A DNA stretch of 64,000 nt. Source: Aquisalimonas sp. 2447. GTDB taxonomy: Bacteria; Pseudomonadota; Gammaproteobacteria; Nitrococcales; Aquisalimonadaceae. The notes beneath the pieces are model-generated. The model had not been told where the DNA came from. It searched no databases and saw only the letters and a program-made list of their open reading frames with translations. Shown one piece after another: positions 52,926-61,727 of the stretch. The number at the start of each line of letters is the position of its first letter. Position 1 is the stretch's first letter. The DNA lies in the NCBI RefSeq assembly GCF_012044895.1, contig NZ_CP050695.1, positions 2,386,501 to 2,450,500 of the forward strand, written 5' to 3'. The translations under genes were made by a program, and so were the position numbers.

Positions 52926-55900
52926 TTATCCCGGCTCCCGCTCCAGCGATCTGTCGGCCGGTTGCCTCGCCTCGTGTACGGGCTCAACCCTGACGGCAAT
53001 GCCATTGAGAACGGCATTGCCGCTCAAGGCATCCACGGCCTGATCATCGGTGATGTCGTTTATGCTGACCCCGGGCTTGCTCTGCGCCACCGCCAGCTGC
53101 ACGCCATCCCGGCCGTGCCCCCAGCCATGGGGCAAGGAGACCACTCCCGGCATGATGTCGTCACTGAGCCCCACTGTCACCTCCAGTTCCCCGGCGCTGG
53201 AGCTGATCCGGGCCCGCCCCTGATCGTGCAGCCCCAGCCGGGCCGCATCGTCCGGATGCACGTACAGGGCGCAACGGTTCCTGCCCTTGATCAGCCGCTG
53301 GCTGTTGTGCATCCAGGAGTTGTTGCTGCGCAGATCCCGCCGCCCGATCAACGTCAGGGGCGCGTCGGCGCCCGCTCCACCGAACTCCTCGCTGAGACGC
53401 TTGAGGTCATGGACCAGTGGCTCCGGCGCGGCCTGTATCTTGCCGTTGTCGGTGAACAGATAGCGTGGGAAGTTCGGCTGCATCGGCCCCAGGTCCAGAC
53501 CGTGGGGATAGCGCTTGAGCACGTCCAGGCTCAGCCCCTCGTCATGCGCCACGGGTGCGCCGCTGTTGTACTCGGTGAAGCCCTCGCCGTAGGGACCGGT
53601 GCGCAGGCCGTGGTCGAGGATGGCCGCTGGCGACGGCGCGCGCCCTGGCTGCTCCGCATCCGGGTACTTCAGTGCCGCAATCCGCGATGTCAGCCCCTGC
53701 ACGATATCCCAGTCCGAACGGGCGCCCTCGGGTGGCTGGAACAAGGCCTCGGAGAACCGCGCCAGATTGCGCACCGCCAGCAGGTTGAAGACCAGGTCGT
53801 ACTGCTCGTGCTCCAACGGCCCGGTGGGTGGCAGGATGATGTCGGCGTGGCGCGAGGTCTCGTTGAGATAGAAGTCGATGGAGACCATGAAGTCAAGCTG
53901 TTCCAGGGCACGATCCATCTGCCGGCCGTTGGGGCTGGACAGCACCGGATTGCCCGCCACGCACAGGAACGCCCGGATCTGGCCTTCCCCCGGGGTCAGC
54001 ATCTCCTCCGCCATGACGGCGGTGGGCAGAGTGCGCTCGAACTCGGGCAGCCCACGCACACGGCTCCTGTAGGTGCCGAAGCTGCCCATGGGCCGCTTGA
54101 GGGATTTATCGAAGGCAGGCGTGGTGAACATCATGCCACCGGCACGATCCAGATTGCCGGTAAGGATGTTGAGCACCAGCATGAGCCAGTGGTTGAGCGC
54201 GCCGAAACGCTGCGTGGACACTCCCATGCGCCCGTAGCAGACAGCGCGTTCCGCCCCCGCGAATGCCTCGGCGATGCGCTGGATCTCGTCGACTGCGATG
54301 CCGCACTGCTGGCTGATCTCCGCCAGCGGGAACTCATCGAACAGTGCCAGCAGCTCGTCCCAGCCATCCAGCAATGGCGCCAGATGATCGGGATCGTAGA
54401 GGCGCTGGTCGATGATGTGCTGAATCAGGCCAATCAGGAACAGCGCATCGGTGGAGGGCCGGATGAACAGGTGCTCGGACATGTAGCGCGCCGACTCGGT
54501 CCGCCGCGGGTCCACCAGCACCACCTTGCCGCCCCGCTCCTGAATGGCTTCCAGGCGCTTGAGGATGTCACCCGCCGTCATCAGGCTGCCGTTGGAGGCC
54601 GCCGGGTTGGCACCCAGCATCAGCATGTAGTCCGTGCGGTCGATGTCGGGAATGGTGAACAGGTTGCTGTGACCGAACATGAGGTAGGACACCAGCTGGT
54701 GCGGCATCTGGTCCAGCGAGGCGGCGGTGAACATGTTTCCGGAGCCCAGCGTCTTGCGCAGCGCGGGGGAGCCTATCAACAGGCCCAGGTTGTGCGATGC
54801 CGGGTTGCCCCAGTACCCGCCCACGGCACTGTTGCCATGCCGGGACTGGATCTCCACAAGACGCTGCGCGACTTTGTCCAGCGCGGTGTCCCAGTCGATC
54901 TCGCGCCATTCGCCATCGACCTTCTCCAGCGGCGTTTTCAGGCGGTCCGGGTCATTGTGCAGGTCCTGCAGCGCATAACCCTTGGGGCAGATATGGCCCT
55001 CGCTGTGCGGGTCGTCCGGATCACCGGCAACGGACAGAATCCGGTCGCCCTGGTATTCGATTTTCACGCCGCACATGGCCTCGCACAGGGGGCAGCTCCT
55101 GAAATGCGTCTTCACCGGCAAGTCCGCCTGCGCACTGCGTTCGCGTTCGGCTTCCGCCCGGGCGTCGCGGATGACCTGCAGCATCGTGGACACATCGGTG
55201 ATCTTTCGCCGCGGCCTCCCCTCGGACTTGCCCAGGCTTTGTTCATGGGCATCTAGCAGGCGCCAGTCGGCAAAGCTGACGTAGTCCACCTTGCGGCTAT
55301 CCAGCAGCGCCTGAACATCGACCTCGATGGCCGCAGGCGCCTCGGGCAGCTGCTCCAGCAATTGATCCACGGTCTCGTTGGCGCAGTGCTTGTTGCTGCC
55401 GATCACGCCGCTGGCGCCGCGTTTGATCCAGCCTGTGACGAACTCCCTGGTGGAGGGCTCGGCGTCGTCACCCAGGGCGCGGCCGTCGCGGTTCTGGATG
55501 ACGCCACGCCGGGCGTCGAAGGCCAGACCGTCCACCGCCTGCCCCTGGTAGCCGGTGGCGTGCACCACCAGCCCGGCGGGAACGGTGAACGACTCGTCCG
55601 TCGCCCGGGCGACCACCCGCCCCTGGCCGTCGTCCTCCAGACGATTGCGGACCAGGTTGAGGCACTGCTGTTGGTCCGCGTCTACGCCGATCTCCACCGG
55701 ACTGACGTTGAACACGAATCGAATCCGCTTCGACCCGCCCCGGCCCCGCTCCGCAATGCTGCGCAGCAGTTCCAGGTTCTGCCGCGCCTCGGTGGAGTCC
55801 GCCCGTGCAAGCTGCGCTTCGCTGGCGGCGTCCAGGTTCAGATCGTCGGGCTCCACCACCAGATCCACATCCGGCAGCGCGATCAGCTGCTCCAGCTCCT

Positions 55901-56801
55901 TGGGCGTAAAAGCCGCCTGCACCGGCCCACGCCGGGCGACGAGGCATACCTCGGTGATGTTGCTATCAGCGAGTGCGGCCAGCGCGTCGTCGGCGATATC
56001 CGTCTTTGCCAACTGCCCTGACTCCAACACCAGCATGCGCGCAATATCCAGCGCCACGTTACCCATGCCGATGACCACGGCGGAGCGCGGCGAGGTGTCC
56101 ACCGACAGCGCCTGGTGATCGGGATGGCCGTTGTACCAGCCCACGAACTCGGACGAACCGAACACGTTGTTCCGCTCAATACCGGGGATCTCCAGGGCAC
56201 GACTCTGCGAACCACCGGTGGCGTAGATCACGGTGTGGTAGTGCTCAAGCAATTCGCTGCCCTGCAGATCGCGGCCGATTTCGACGTTGCCGAAGAAGCG
56301 AAAGCGCGGCGACTCGGCGATACGCTCGTAACTGCCGGTGACGGACTTGATACCCGGATGATCCGGCGCGACCCCGTAGCGCACCAGGCCGAATGGCGTC
56401 GGCAAGCGCTCGAACATATCCACCCGCGCGTTGGGCAACTGCTTCAGCAACGCCTCCGCAGCGTAGAAGCCCGAGGGGCCGGAGCCGACCACCGCACAAC
56501 GGGCCTCCACCTTGGTGCCGCTGCCGGCAGCCGCTTCCCGGCTCAGGCTTTCCCGAATCACCGGGCGGACCTGGGCCTCGCGGGCGTTGAGCGCAATGAA
56601 CCGCTCCTGGCCGGCAGGCACGGCGCTCTTCGGATAGATCGCGCGCTCGGGGCACTCGGTCACGCAGGCATTGCAGTCGATGCACACCTCGGGATCGATG
56701 AAGAGCATATCCGGCCCTTCGCGAAACGCCTCCACCGGACACACATCCACGCAGTTCGTATGCTTGTTGCCGATACAGGCTTCGGTCACCACGTACGTCA
56801 T
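52926..56801 (-). CDS. Fusion: 7Fe ferredoxin - NADPH:ferredoxin reductase - molybdopterin oxidoreductase
   Basis: A 1291-residue single frame. Residues 1-60: 7Fe ferredoxin (Cys9, 17, 21 and 40, 43, 46, 50, with CP after 21 and 50). Residues about 100-540: FprA/adrenodoxin-reductase-like flavoprotein with FAD motif GSGPSG (106-111), LPTPFGLVRYGVAPDHPG and NADP motif VIGMGNVALDIARM. Residues about 563-1291: DMSO-reductase-family enzyme with a 4Fe-4S motif CPLCEAMC (570-577) and GHICPKGYAL, MLMLGANPAASNGSL, LPHGWGHGRD. The metal-ligand region reads TAASLDQMPHQ, without Cys or Sec. Such a chain could move electrons between NADP(H) and a Mo/W centre in one polypeptide. ATG 56801 follows GGGAGGAG. 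Confidence 0.9.
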   Translation of the reverse strand: MTYVVTEACIGNKHTNCVDVCPVEAFREGPDMLFIDPEVCIDCNACVTECPERAIYPKSAVPAGQERFIALNAREAQVRPVIRESLSREAAAGSGTKVEARCAVVGSGPSGFYAAEALLKQLPNARVDMFERLPTPFGLVRYGVAPDHPGIKSVTGSYERIAESPRFRFFGNVEIGRDLQGSELLEHYHTVIYATGGSQSRALEIPGIERNNVFGSSEFVGWYNGHPDHQALSVDTSPRSAVVIGMGNVALDIARMLVLESGQLAKTDIADDALAALADSNITEVCLVARRGPVQAAFTPKELEQLIALPDVDLVVEPDDLNLDAASEAQLARADSTEARQNLELLRSIAERGRGGSKRIRFVFNVSPVEIGVDADQQQCLNLVRNRLEDDGQGRVVARATDESFTVPAGLVVHATGYQGQAVDGLAFDARRGVIQNRDGRALGDDAEPSTREFVTGWIKRGASGVIGSNKHCANETVDQLLEQLPEAPAAIEVDVQALLDSRKVDYVSFADWRLLDAHEQSLGKSEGRPRRKITDVSTMLQVIRDARAEAERERSAQADLPVKTHFRSCPLCEAMCGVKIEYQGDRILSVAGDPDDPHSEGHICPKGYALQDLHNDPDRLKTPLEKVDGEWREIDWDTALDKVAQRLVEIQSRHGNSAVGGYWGNPASHNLGLLIGSPALRKTLGSGNMFTAASLDQMPHQLVSYLMFGHSNLFTIPDIDRTDYMLMLGANPAASNGSLMTAGDILKRLEAIQERGGKVVLVDPRRTESARYMSEHLFIRPSTDALFLIGLIQHIIDQRLYDPDHLAPLLDGWDELLALFDEFPLAEISQQCGIAVDEIQRIAEAFAGAERAVCYGRMGVSTQRFGALNHWLMLVLNILTGNLDRAGGMMFTTPAFDKSLKRPMGSFGTYRSRVRGLPEFERTLPTAVMAEEMLTPGEGQIRAFLCVAGNPVLSSPNGRQMDRALEQLDFMVSIDFYLNETSRHADIILPPTGPLEHEQYDLVFNLLAVRNLARFSEALFQPPEGARSDWDIVQGLTSRIAALKYPDAEQPGRAPSPAAILDHGLRTGPYGEGFTEYNSGAPVAHDEGLSLDVLKRYPHGLDLGPMQPNFPRYLFTDNGKIQAAPEPLVHDLKRLSEEFGGAGADAPLTLIGRRDLRSNNSWMHNSQRLIKGRNRCALYVHPDDAARLGLHDQGRARISSSAGELEVTVGLSDDIMPGVVSLPHGWGHGRDGVQLAVAQSKPGVSINDITDDQAVDALSGNAVLNGIAVRVEPVHEARQPADRSLEREPG

Positions 56802-56885
56802 CGATCTCCTCCCGACACACCAAGGGTCCATCGAGATGATGGTAGGACCGCGGGTGCAAAGGGGTATCGACACTTACTGCCGGCG

Positions 56886-56914
56886 TTGACATTTTGTGCC
56901 AGCCTGCAAATAGT
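56886..56914 (+). promoter_or_regulatory. Sigma-70-like promoter for the AraC gene
   Basis: TTGACA, 17 bases, AATAGT. The expected start of RNA falls near 56921, the ATG of the chosen reading frame, so the message may be leaderless. Confidence 0.45.
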
Positions 56915-56920
56915 GTCGGC

Positions 56921-57949
56921 ATGCTGACGAATAACGGCCATCTGCACAGCGGCTTCGCCGAGCCACTGCTGACCTACCTCAAGGAGCGACAACTGCACGC
57001 GCCGACCCTGGAGCAGCAACTGCGTGAATCGCTCACCATGCCGCGGCTGTGCGCGGCGACCTTCTGCGGGTGGCTGGAGGAGCTGTACCGACTCGATCCG
57101 GTACCAGCCTTCGGCCTGCGCCTCGGCGCCACGGTGGAGCCCCGGCATTTTGGCGTCCTGGGTTACCTGATGCTCTCCTGCGGCAACCTGGGCCAGGGAC
57201 TGACGCGCTATCGCCGCTTCCACAGCCTGATGCAGACCGGCCTGCGCTCGTGGGTGATCACCGACGGGGATCGTCTGCACCTGAACTGGACCCAGCCCGT
57301 AGCCAACAGCCTGCGCGCCCACGAATACAGCGTCGCCTGCTTTGTCACCCTCTACCAGCAGCTGATCGGCAGAACCGCGCCCCCCATCAGCGCCAGCTTC
57401 CCGGACCCGCAACCCGACGAACGCACCGACCTCTACGAGGCCGCCCTTGGCTGCCCGGTGTATTTCAACGCCCCCAGCCTGGCCGTGGAGATCCCCGCGC
57501 GGCTCATGGCCATGCGCATTTCCAGTAGCGATCCACACCTCCAGCGCCTGCTGGAGCGTCAGGCCCTGGCAATGCTGCAGGAGCCGGAGACAACCCAGGC
57601 CGAGGGCACCGCTTTTCTGGACCGGCTACAGGCGGAAGTCATTAAAGCCATGAAGGACGGCGACTGCAGCGCCGAAACAGTGGCAGAGAATCTCGGGTAC
57701 TCCCTGCGCTCGTTCTACCGCCGGCTCAGCGCCAGCGGATACAGTTACCGCTCCCTGCTTGCGGACATCCGCCTGCGCCTGGCCAAGTACTACCTGGCCG
57801 ACCCGGGGCTCTCACCCTCGGAGGTCGCCCTGCTCCTGGGTTACGCCGAGCAGAGCTCGTTCATTCGCGCATTCCGGATCTGGATGGGGATCACACCGGG
57901 GGAATATCGCGAACGCCTGGCGGCACGGGGTGGTCAGAACCGGCTGTAG
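56921..57949 (+). CDS. AraC family regulator with arabinose-binding-type N-domain
   Basis: A 342-residue regulator. The N-terminal part (LDPVPAFGLRLGATVEPRHF, GVLGYLMLSCGNLGQGLTRY) is of the Arabinose_bd type seen in OruR/FtrA-like regulators; the C-terminal helix-turn-helix pair is VAENLGYSLRSFYRRLSASG and VALLLGYAEQSSFIRAFRIW. It is divergent from the molybdopterin fusion gene and is its likely regulator. The first in-frame ATG (56894) lies inside the promoter candidate, so ATG 56921 (MLTNNGHLHSGFAEPLL) is preferred. Confidence 0.9.
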   Translation: MLTNNGHLHSGFAEPLLTYLKERQLHAPTLEQQLRESLTMPRLCAATFCGWLEELYRLDPVPAFGLRLGATVEPRHFGVLGYLMLSCGNLGQGLTRYRRFHSLMQTGLRSWVITDGDRLHLNWTQPVANSLRAHEYSVACFVTLYQQLIGRTAPPISASFPDPQPDERTDLYEAALGCPVYFNAPSLAVEIPARLMAMRISSSDPHLQRLLERQALAMLQEPETTQAEGTAFLDRLQAEVIKAMKDGDCSAETVAENLGYSLRSFYRRLSASGYSYRSLLADIRLRLAKYYLADPGLSPSEVALLLGYAEQSSFIRAFRIWMGITPGEYRERLAARGGQNRL

Positions 57950-58411
57950 ACAGCCGGGCATGATCGCCATACCGCTGACGGGGAAGATGCCAATCCTCAT
58001 GCAAAAGGCTCGTCGTGACCGTACGGGCCGCGAGCCGCATCAATGCACAGCCTCGCTGGTGCACCAAGCGCGCAACGGCCAGTCAGCCACGCATGTCCGT
58101 AATCACTTCGGTGTTGACGGAATTGGCGATGAGACACGACTCCTGGGCTCGCTTATGCCCTGCAAGCGAGAACGCAGGTGGCTCAAGGAGGGCCAGGGAG
58201 GGTGTCACTTCAGGGCGGCGGGCCGCGGCGAACATTACGCCCAGACCTCCGTTGGCGACGCTGCATCGGGATCCGACCATCACCGACTGGGGCCGAACAG
58301 CGGTCCAGGCCACCATTGCCAGGGTGCTGCCCCGCACGTAGGTTCAGCTTGCGTGTACCGCCGATGGGGTGAGGCGTGTGGTGAAGCGTCGCGGCAAGGA
58401 TAGGTTACGCT
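57950..58411. other. Gene-free stretch, possibly decayed coding sequence
   Basis: No intact gene. A minus-strand frame at 58083-58337 ends in AQESCLIANSVNTEV, which faintly recalls the tail of OsmC-like proteins, but the rest does not fit and I do not call it. Confidence 0.5.
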
Positions 58412-58675
58412 TTATTCGTAGTGGCTCCAGAGCCGGAGAACCTTTACTACCCGCTCGTTTTCGAGCACTTGGTACACCAGGCGATGCTGTATGTTGATGC
58501 GGCGTGAATAAGCCCCTGCAAGATCACCAACGAGTTTCTCGAACGGAGGCGGCTTACGGTATGGGTCTTCCGCGATCAGTGCCAGCAGTTCCTGGGCTTT
58601 CGGTTTGAGGCCACTGGCGGCCAGCTTCTTGGCGTCCTTCTGGGCTTGCCTGGTGTAGACCAACTTCCATGTCAC
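58412..58675 (-). CDS. yoeB: YoeB/Txe family mRNA interferase toxin, module 1
   Basis: An 87-residue RelE-fold toxin of the YoeB/Txe type: LVYTRQAQKDAKKLAASGL, PFEKLVGDLAGAYSRRINIQ, HRLVYQVLENERVVKVLRLW and the terminal SHYE with the catalytic His-Tyr. Such toxins cut mRNA at the ribosome when the antitoxin is lost. Its start overlaps the antitoxin stop by four bases (ATGA). Confidence 0.93.
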   Translation of the reverse strand: MTWKLVYTRQAQKDAKKLAASGLKPKAQELLALIAEDPYRKPPPFEKLVGDLAGAYSRRINIQHRLVYQVLENERVVKVLRLWSHYE

Positions 58676-58914
58676 CAGTCCAGTTCCTCATCGCATTCTT
58701 CCACAGGGGTGTCCATCCCCTCACGAATGGACTCGCGCATACCCGGGACAGAGAGCAGGTAGAGCGTTTCCTGAATGGCCGCCCAATCTTCCTCGGACAC
58801 CAGAACGGCCTTGTTCCGTTTACCCGTGATCACGATTGGTTGGTGAGACTCGGCAGTTTCGTCAATCAGCCGGTAAAGGTTGCTACGCGCCTCGGTCGCT
58901 GTGATCCCGGTCAT
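58672..58914 (-). CDS. yefM: YefM/Phd family antitoxin, module 1
   Basis: An 80-residue antitoxin: N-terminal DNA-binding part GITATEARSNLYRLIDETAE, then PIVITGKRNKAVLVSEEDWA typical of YefM, and an acidic C-terminal tail (TPVEECDEELDW) that wraps the toxin. First gene of the minus-strand module; it overlaps the toxin gene. A palindromic operator lies just upstream. Confidence 0.93.
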   Translation of the reverse strand: MTGITATEARSNLYRLIDETAESHQPIVITGKRNKAVLVSEEDWAAIQETLYLLSVPGMRESIREGMDTPVEECDEELDW

Positions 58915-58951
58915 GACGCACCTCTCGCGTGTTCAGCGTTTCGACAATTGT

Positions 58952-58979
58952 ACGTCTTGCGGTACGTACGTCAAGACGT
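58952..58979. promoter_or_regulatory. Operator palindrome, toxin-antitoxin module 1
   Basis: ACGTCTTG, 12 bases containing GTACGTAC, CAAGACGT; perfect 8-bp arms, 38 bases ahead of the module 1 start. Confidence 0.6.
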
Positions 58980-59087
58980 TCGTTGTGGGTGAAAATATAT
59001 GCGTAACTGGCTGGCTTTGGAGCACTGTCCATCCGGGGCCCGAAGATAGCGTTCCCAGCGAGCGAATCAAGCTGATTGCCGAAGCGA

Positions 59088-59115
59088 TACCTGTACGGTA
59101 TATTGTACCTGTACG
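59088..59115 (+). promoter_or_regulatory. Operator repeats, toxin-antitoxin module 2
   Basis: TACCTGTACG occurs twice, 18 bp apart (59088 and 59106), each with the TGTAC core known from YefM-YoeB operators; 23 bases ahead of the module 2 start. Confidence 0.55.
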
Positions 59116-59137
59116 ACATAATGCACAGGAGCCAATC

Positions 59138-59389
59138 ATGGATGCCATAAGCTACACAGCCGCCAGAACGAACCTGGCGAAAACCATGGAACAGGTCTGT
59201 GAAGACCACTCGCCAGTCATCATTACGCGCAGCAAAGCGCGGTCGGTGGTCATGATTTCCCTTGAGGACTACGAAGCGCTGCAGGAGACTGCTTACCTGT
59301 TGCGTGCACCGAAAAATGCCCGTCGCCTGTTGGAATCCGTTGCCGAACTGGAGCAAGACGGTGGTCAGGAAAAGGAACTTCTTGAATGA
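59138..59389 (+). CDS. yefM: YefM/Phd family antitoxin, module 2
   Basis: An 83-residue antitoxin: MDAISYTAARTNLAKTMEQV, HSPVIITRSKARSVVMISLE, DYEALQETAYLLRAPKNARR and an acidic tail. It is clearly YefM-like and closer to E. coli YefM than module 1 is, by its DYEALQETAYLLRSP-type helix. The frame is open from 58880, but ATG 59138 follows AGGAGCC. It overlaps the toxin gene by four bases. Confidence 0.94.
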   Translation: MDAISYTAARTNLAKTMEQVCEDHSPVIITRSKARSVVMISLEDYEALQETAYLLRAPKNARRLLESVAELEQDGGQEKELLE

Positions 59390-59640
59390 AGCTCATCTTC
59401 TCCGAGAATGCTTGGGAAGACTATCTGTACTGGCAGAAGACCGACAAAAAGATCCTTCACCGGATCAACAAATTGATTTCAGAAACAAAAAGACAACCAT
59501 TCGGCGGCATTGGCAAACCCGAGCCTCTCAAACACAGCCTGGCCGGTTACTGGTCCCGTCGAATAACCGAAGAAGACCGCATGGTCTACAAGGTTGCCGA
59601 CGGCGCTTTGCTGATCGCGCAGCTTCGGTACCACTACTGA
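59386..59640 (+). CDS. yoeB: YoeB/Txe family mRNA interferase toxin, module 2
   Basis: An 84-residue YoeB: FSENAWEDYLYWQKTDKKIL, HRINKLISETKRQPFGGIGK, PEPLKHSLAGYWSRRITEED, RMVYKVADGALLIAQLRYHY. The Glu, Arg, His and Tyr residues of the YoeB active site are in place, ending in the HY pair. Its base composition is lower in GC than the neighbours, as is common for acquired toxin-antitoxin genes. Confidence 0.95.
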   Translation: MKLIFSENAWEDYLYWQKTDKKILHRINKLISETKRQPFGGIGKPEPLKHSLAGYWSRRITEEDRMVYKVADGALLIAQLRYHY

Positions 59641-59660
59641 GTACAGGCCTGAGGCGGCGC

Positions 59661-59816
59661 TCAGCCGCGCCGCTTCGCAGCATCAGCCGAAGCGCCCTGT
59701 TCAACCTCTGACGGTGGAACGTATGCTTCTTCGAACTGTGGCAAGGAATCATTGATAGGCCACCAGTTGGCCTTGGAGCCAACATAGAAATGCCCAACCG
59801 GAGCGGCCAGTGTAGT
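59661..59816 (-). pseudogene. GFA (glutathione-dependent formaldehyde-activating type) protein, C-terminal remnant
   Basis: A 51-codon open tail without start: VGHFYVGSKANWWPINDSLP, QFEEAYVPPSEVEQGASADA. The segment HFYVGSKANWW to LPQFEE matches the C-terminus of GFA/CENP-V-domain proteins. A stop codon (59817-59819) closes the frame upstream, and no N-terminal zinc motif is found, so the gene is truncated, probably by events that brought in the toxin-antitoxin genes. Confidence 0.6.
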
Positions 59817-59869
59817 TCATGACTTGAGAGAGTTCCGCAGGACGGTATCTACGAAAGCGACGAGAGGCT

Positions 59870-60679
59870 TCACCGCTCCCGATAGTACATGCGCATGGCC
59901 ACGGGGGCGAACACCGCCGTCACCAGAGCCGAGGCCGCTAACACCCAGATGACGTCGCCGGCGGTCACGCCGCCGTGCATCAGACCCCGGGAAGCCGTGG
60001 TCAGGTGCGTCACCGGATTCAGCGCCACCACGGTCTGCAGCCAGCCCGGCATGGTCGACGGGTCAACAAAGATGTTGCTGACGAAGGTGAGTGGAAACAG
60101 CAGCAGGAAACTGGTGGTCATCACCGATTCCGGCGTGCGCACGAGGAAACCCACGATGATCCAGATCCACGACACGGCGGAAGCGAACAGCAGCATCAAG
60201 GCCACGGCCAGGACCACGCCCAGGGCGCCACCCTCCGGCCGGAACCCCATCACCAGGCCCACGACCACCACCACCAGCGCCGCCAGCGAGTACCGGGCCA
60301 GGTCCCCCAGCAATGCCCCGACAATGGGTGCCGGCTGCCAGATGGGCAACGAGCGGAAGCGGTCGAACAGGCCACGCTGGATATCCGTATTCAGGCCCAC
60401 ACCGGTGTAGACGGTGAGAAACACAACGGTCTGCACCACGATGCCGGGCAGCAGGAACTGCAGGTAATCGGCGGACGAACCCGCCAGCGCGCCGCCGAAC
60501 AGATAGGTGAACAGCACCGTCATCATGATGGGAAAGACCAGCACGTCGAACAGCTGAAACGGCACATGCTTGATCTTGAGCATGGCGCGCCAGCCCAGGG
60601 TGACCACGGCCGACAGAGCGCCCGGCGGCTGGGGCCGCGGCGAACCGGTGATGACGTGGTGCAGGCGGGCATCACTCAT
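59870..60679 (-). CDS. ABC-2 type exporter permease (DrrB-like)
   Basis: A 269-residue ABC-2 permease with six hydrophobic segments ([54 protein letters not shown] and others). The segment [20 protein letters not shown] with ALNPVTHL is typical of DrrB-like proteins. Pairs with the upstream ATPase, whose stop it overlaps by four bases. Likely exports a lipid, drug or antibiotic-like compound; no biosynthetic genes are adjacent. Confidence 0.9.
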   Translation of the reverse strand: MSDARLHHVITGSPRPQPPGALSAVVTLGWRAMLKIKHVPFQLFDVLVFPIMMTVLFTYLFGGALAGSSADYLQFLLPGIVVQTVVFLTVYTGVGLNTDIQRGLFDRFRSLPIWQPAPIVGALLGDLARYSLAALVVVVVGLVMGFRPEGGALGVVLAVALMLLFASAVSWIWIIVGFLVRTPESVMTTSFLLLFPLTFVSNIFVDPSTMPGWLQTVVALNPVTHLTTASRGLMHGGVTAGDVIWVLAASALVTAVFAPVAMRMYYRER

Positions 60680-61638
60680 GCGGCTTCCTCCCCTGATTCC
60701 GTCTCCGGCGCATGGCCGGTGAGCGCGAAGAAGACGTCATCCAGGCTGGGCTGCGCCAGGGCGAACTCGCGCACGGTGATGTCCGCCGCCGAGAGCGCAG
60801 ACAGTGCCTCGTTCACCCGCTCTTCCTGGGTCACCCGTGCCGACAGCATATCCGGTTCGCCCCCTGCATGAACTGCCTCCCCGAGGCTGCGCTCCAGCAC
60901 CGCCCGGGCGGCCTCCAGCTGCTCCGGATCGGCCAGTCGAACGTGCAGCGCGCGACCACCCACGGAAGCCTTGAGCTCACGGCTCGTCCCCTCGGCAATC
61001 ACGCGCCCCTGGTCGATCACGGCCAGTCGGTCGGCCAATCGATCCGCCTCCTCCAGATACTGGGTGGTCAGCAGCACGGTGGTGCCTTCGGCGGCGATGG
61101 CGCGCACGAAATCCCAGACCTGATTGCGACTTCGCGGATCAAGGCCGGTGGTGGGCTCGTCCAGGAACAGAAGTTCCGGCACCACCACCAGGCTGGCGGC
61201 GATATCCAGGCGCCGACGCATGCCGCCGGAGAAGGTGCGCACCTGCCGTCCCGCAGCGTCGGCCAGATCGAAGGCATCAAGCAGATCCGCGGCGCGAGCA
61301 CGAGCCGCTCGCCAACCGAAACCCAGCAGACGTGCGACCATGATCAGGTTCTCGCGGCCGGTGAGGTCCTCATCCACGGAGGCGAACTGCCCGGTGAGGC
61401 TCACCCGGGCACGCACCTGCGCGGGCTCCCGCGCCACGTCATGGCCCAGCACCCACGCAGCCCCTCCGCTGGGGCGCAGCAGCGTCGCGAGCATGCGGAT
61501 GGTGGTGGTCTTGCCAGCGCCGTTGGGCCCCAGCAGGCCGAAGACACTGCCGCGCCTGACCTGCAGATCCACTCCGTCCACCGCCGTGGTGTCACCGAAG
61601 CGCTTGCACAGCCCCCGGGTCTCGATCGCAATCGTCAT
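60676..61638 (-). CDS. ABC exporter ATPase (DrrA-like)
   Basis: A 320-residue ATPase of the daunorubicin-resistance DrrA type. Walker A is [10 protein letters not shown], signature [15 protein letters not shown], Walker [14 protein letters not shown], and the H-loop region reads [17 protein letters not shown] (Q in place of the usual H region, as in DrrA). The C-terminal extension ends in [14 protein letters not shown], the DrrA C-terminal motif. First gene of the two-gene unit. Confidence 0.93.
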   Translation of the reverse strand: MTIAIETRGLCKRFGDTTAVDGVDLQVRRGSVFGLLGPNGAGKTTTIRMLATLLRPSGGAAWVLGHDVAREPAQVRARVSLTGQFASVDEDLTGRENLIMVARLLGFGWRAARARAADLLDAFDLADAAGRQVRTFSGGMRRRLDIAASLVVVPELLFLDEPTTGLDPRSRNQVWDFVRAIAAEGTTVLLTTQYLEEADRLADRLAVIDQGRVIAEGTSRELKASVGGRALHVRLADPEQLEAARAVLERSLGEAVHAGGEPDMLSARVTQEERVNEALSALSAADITVREFALAQPSLDDVFFALTGHAPETESGEEAA

Positions 61639-61727
61639 GGTCCCTCCTGATCGCGCGATATGAACACGCTTCCACGTCGCCGTCCAGACGCCGACAGCAT
61701 CGACAGACCGGGGGAGCAGTCTGCGGA

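Noticed and set aside
52962-55256. 764-codon plus-strand frame
   Set aside because: Antisense to the molybdopterin fusion gene, whose motifs and ribosome-binding site are convincing.
58083-58337. Possible OsmC-like remnant on the minus strand
   Set aside because: Only the last 15 residues are suggestive; the rest does not match, so the similarity may be chance.
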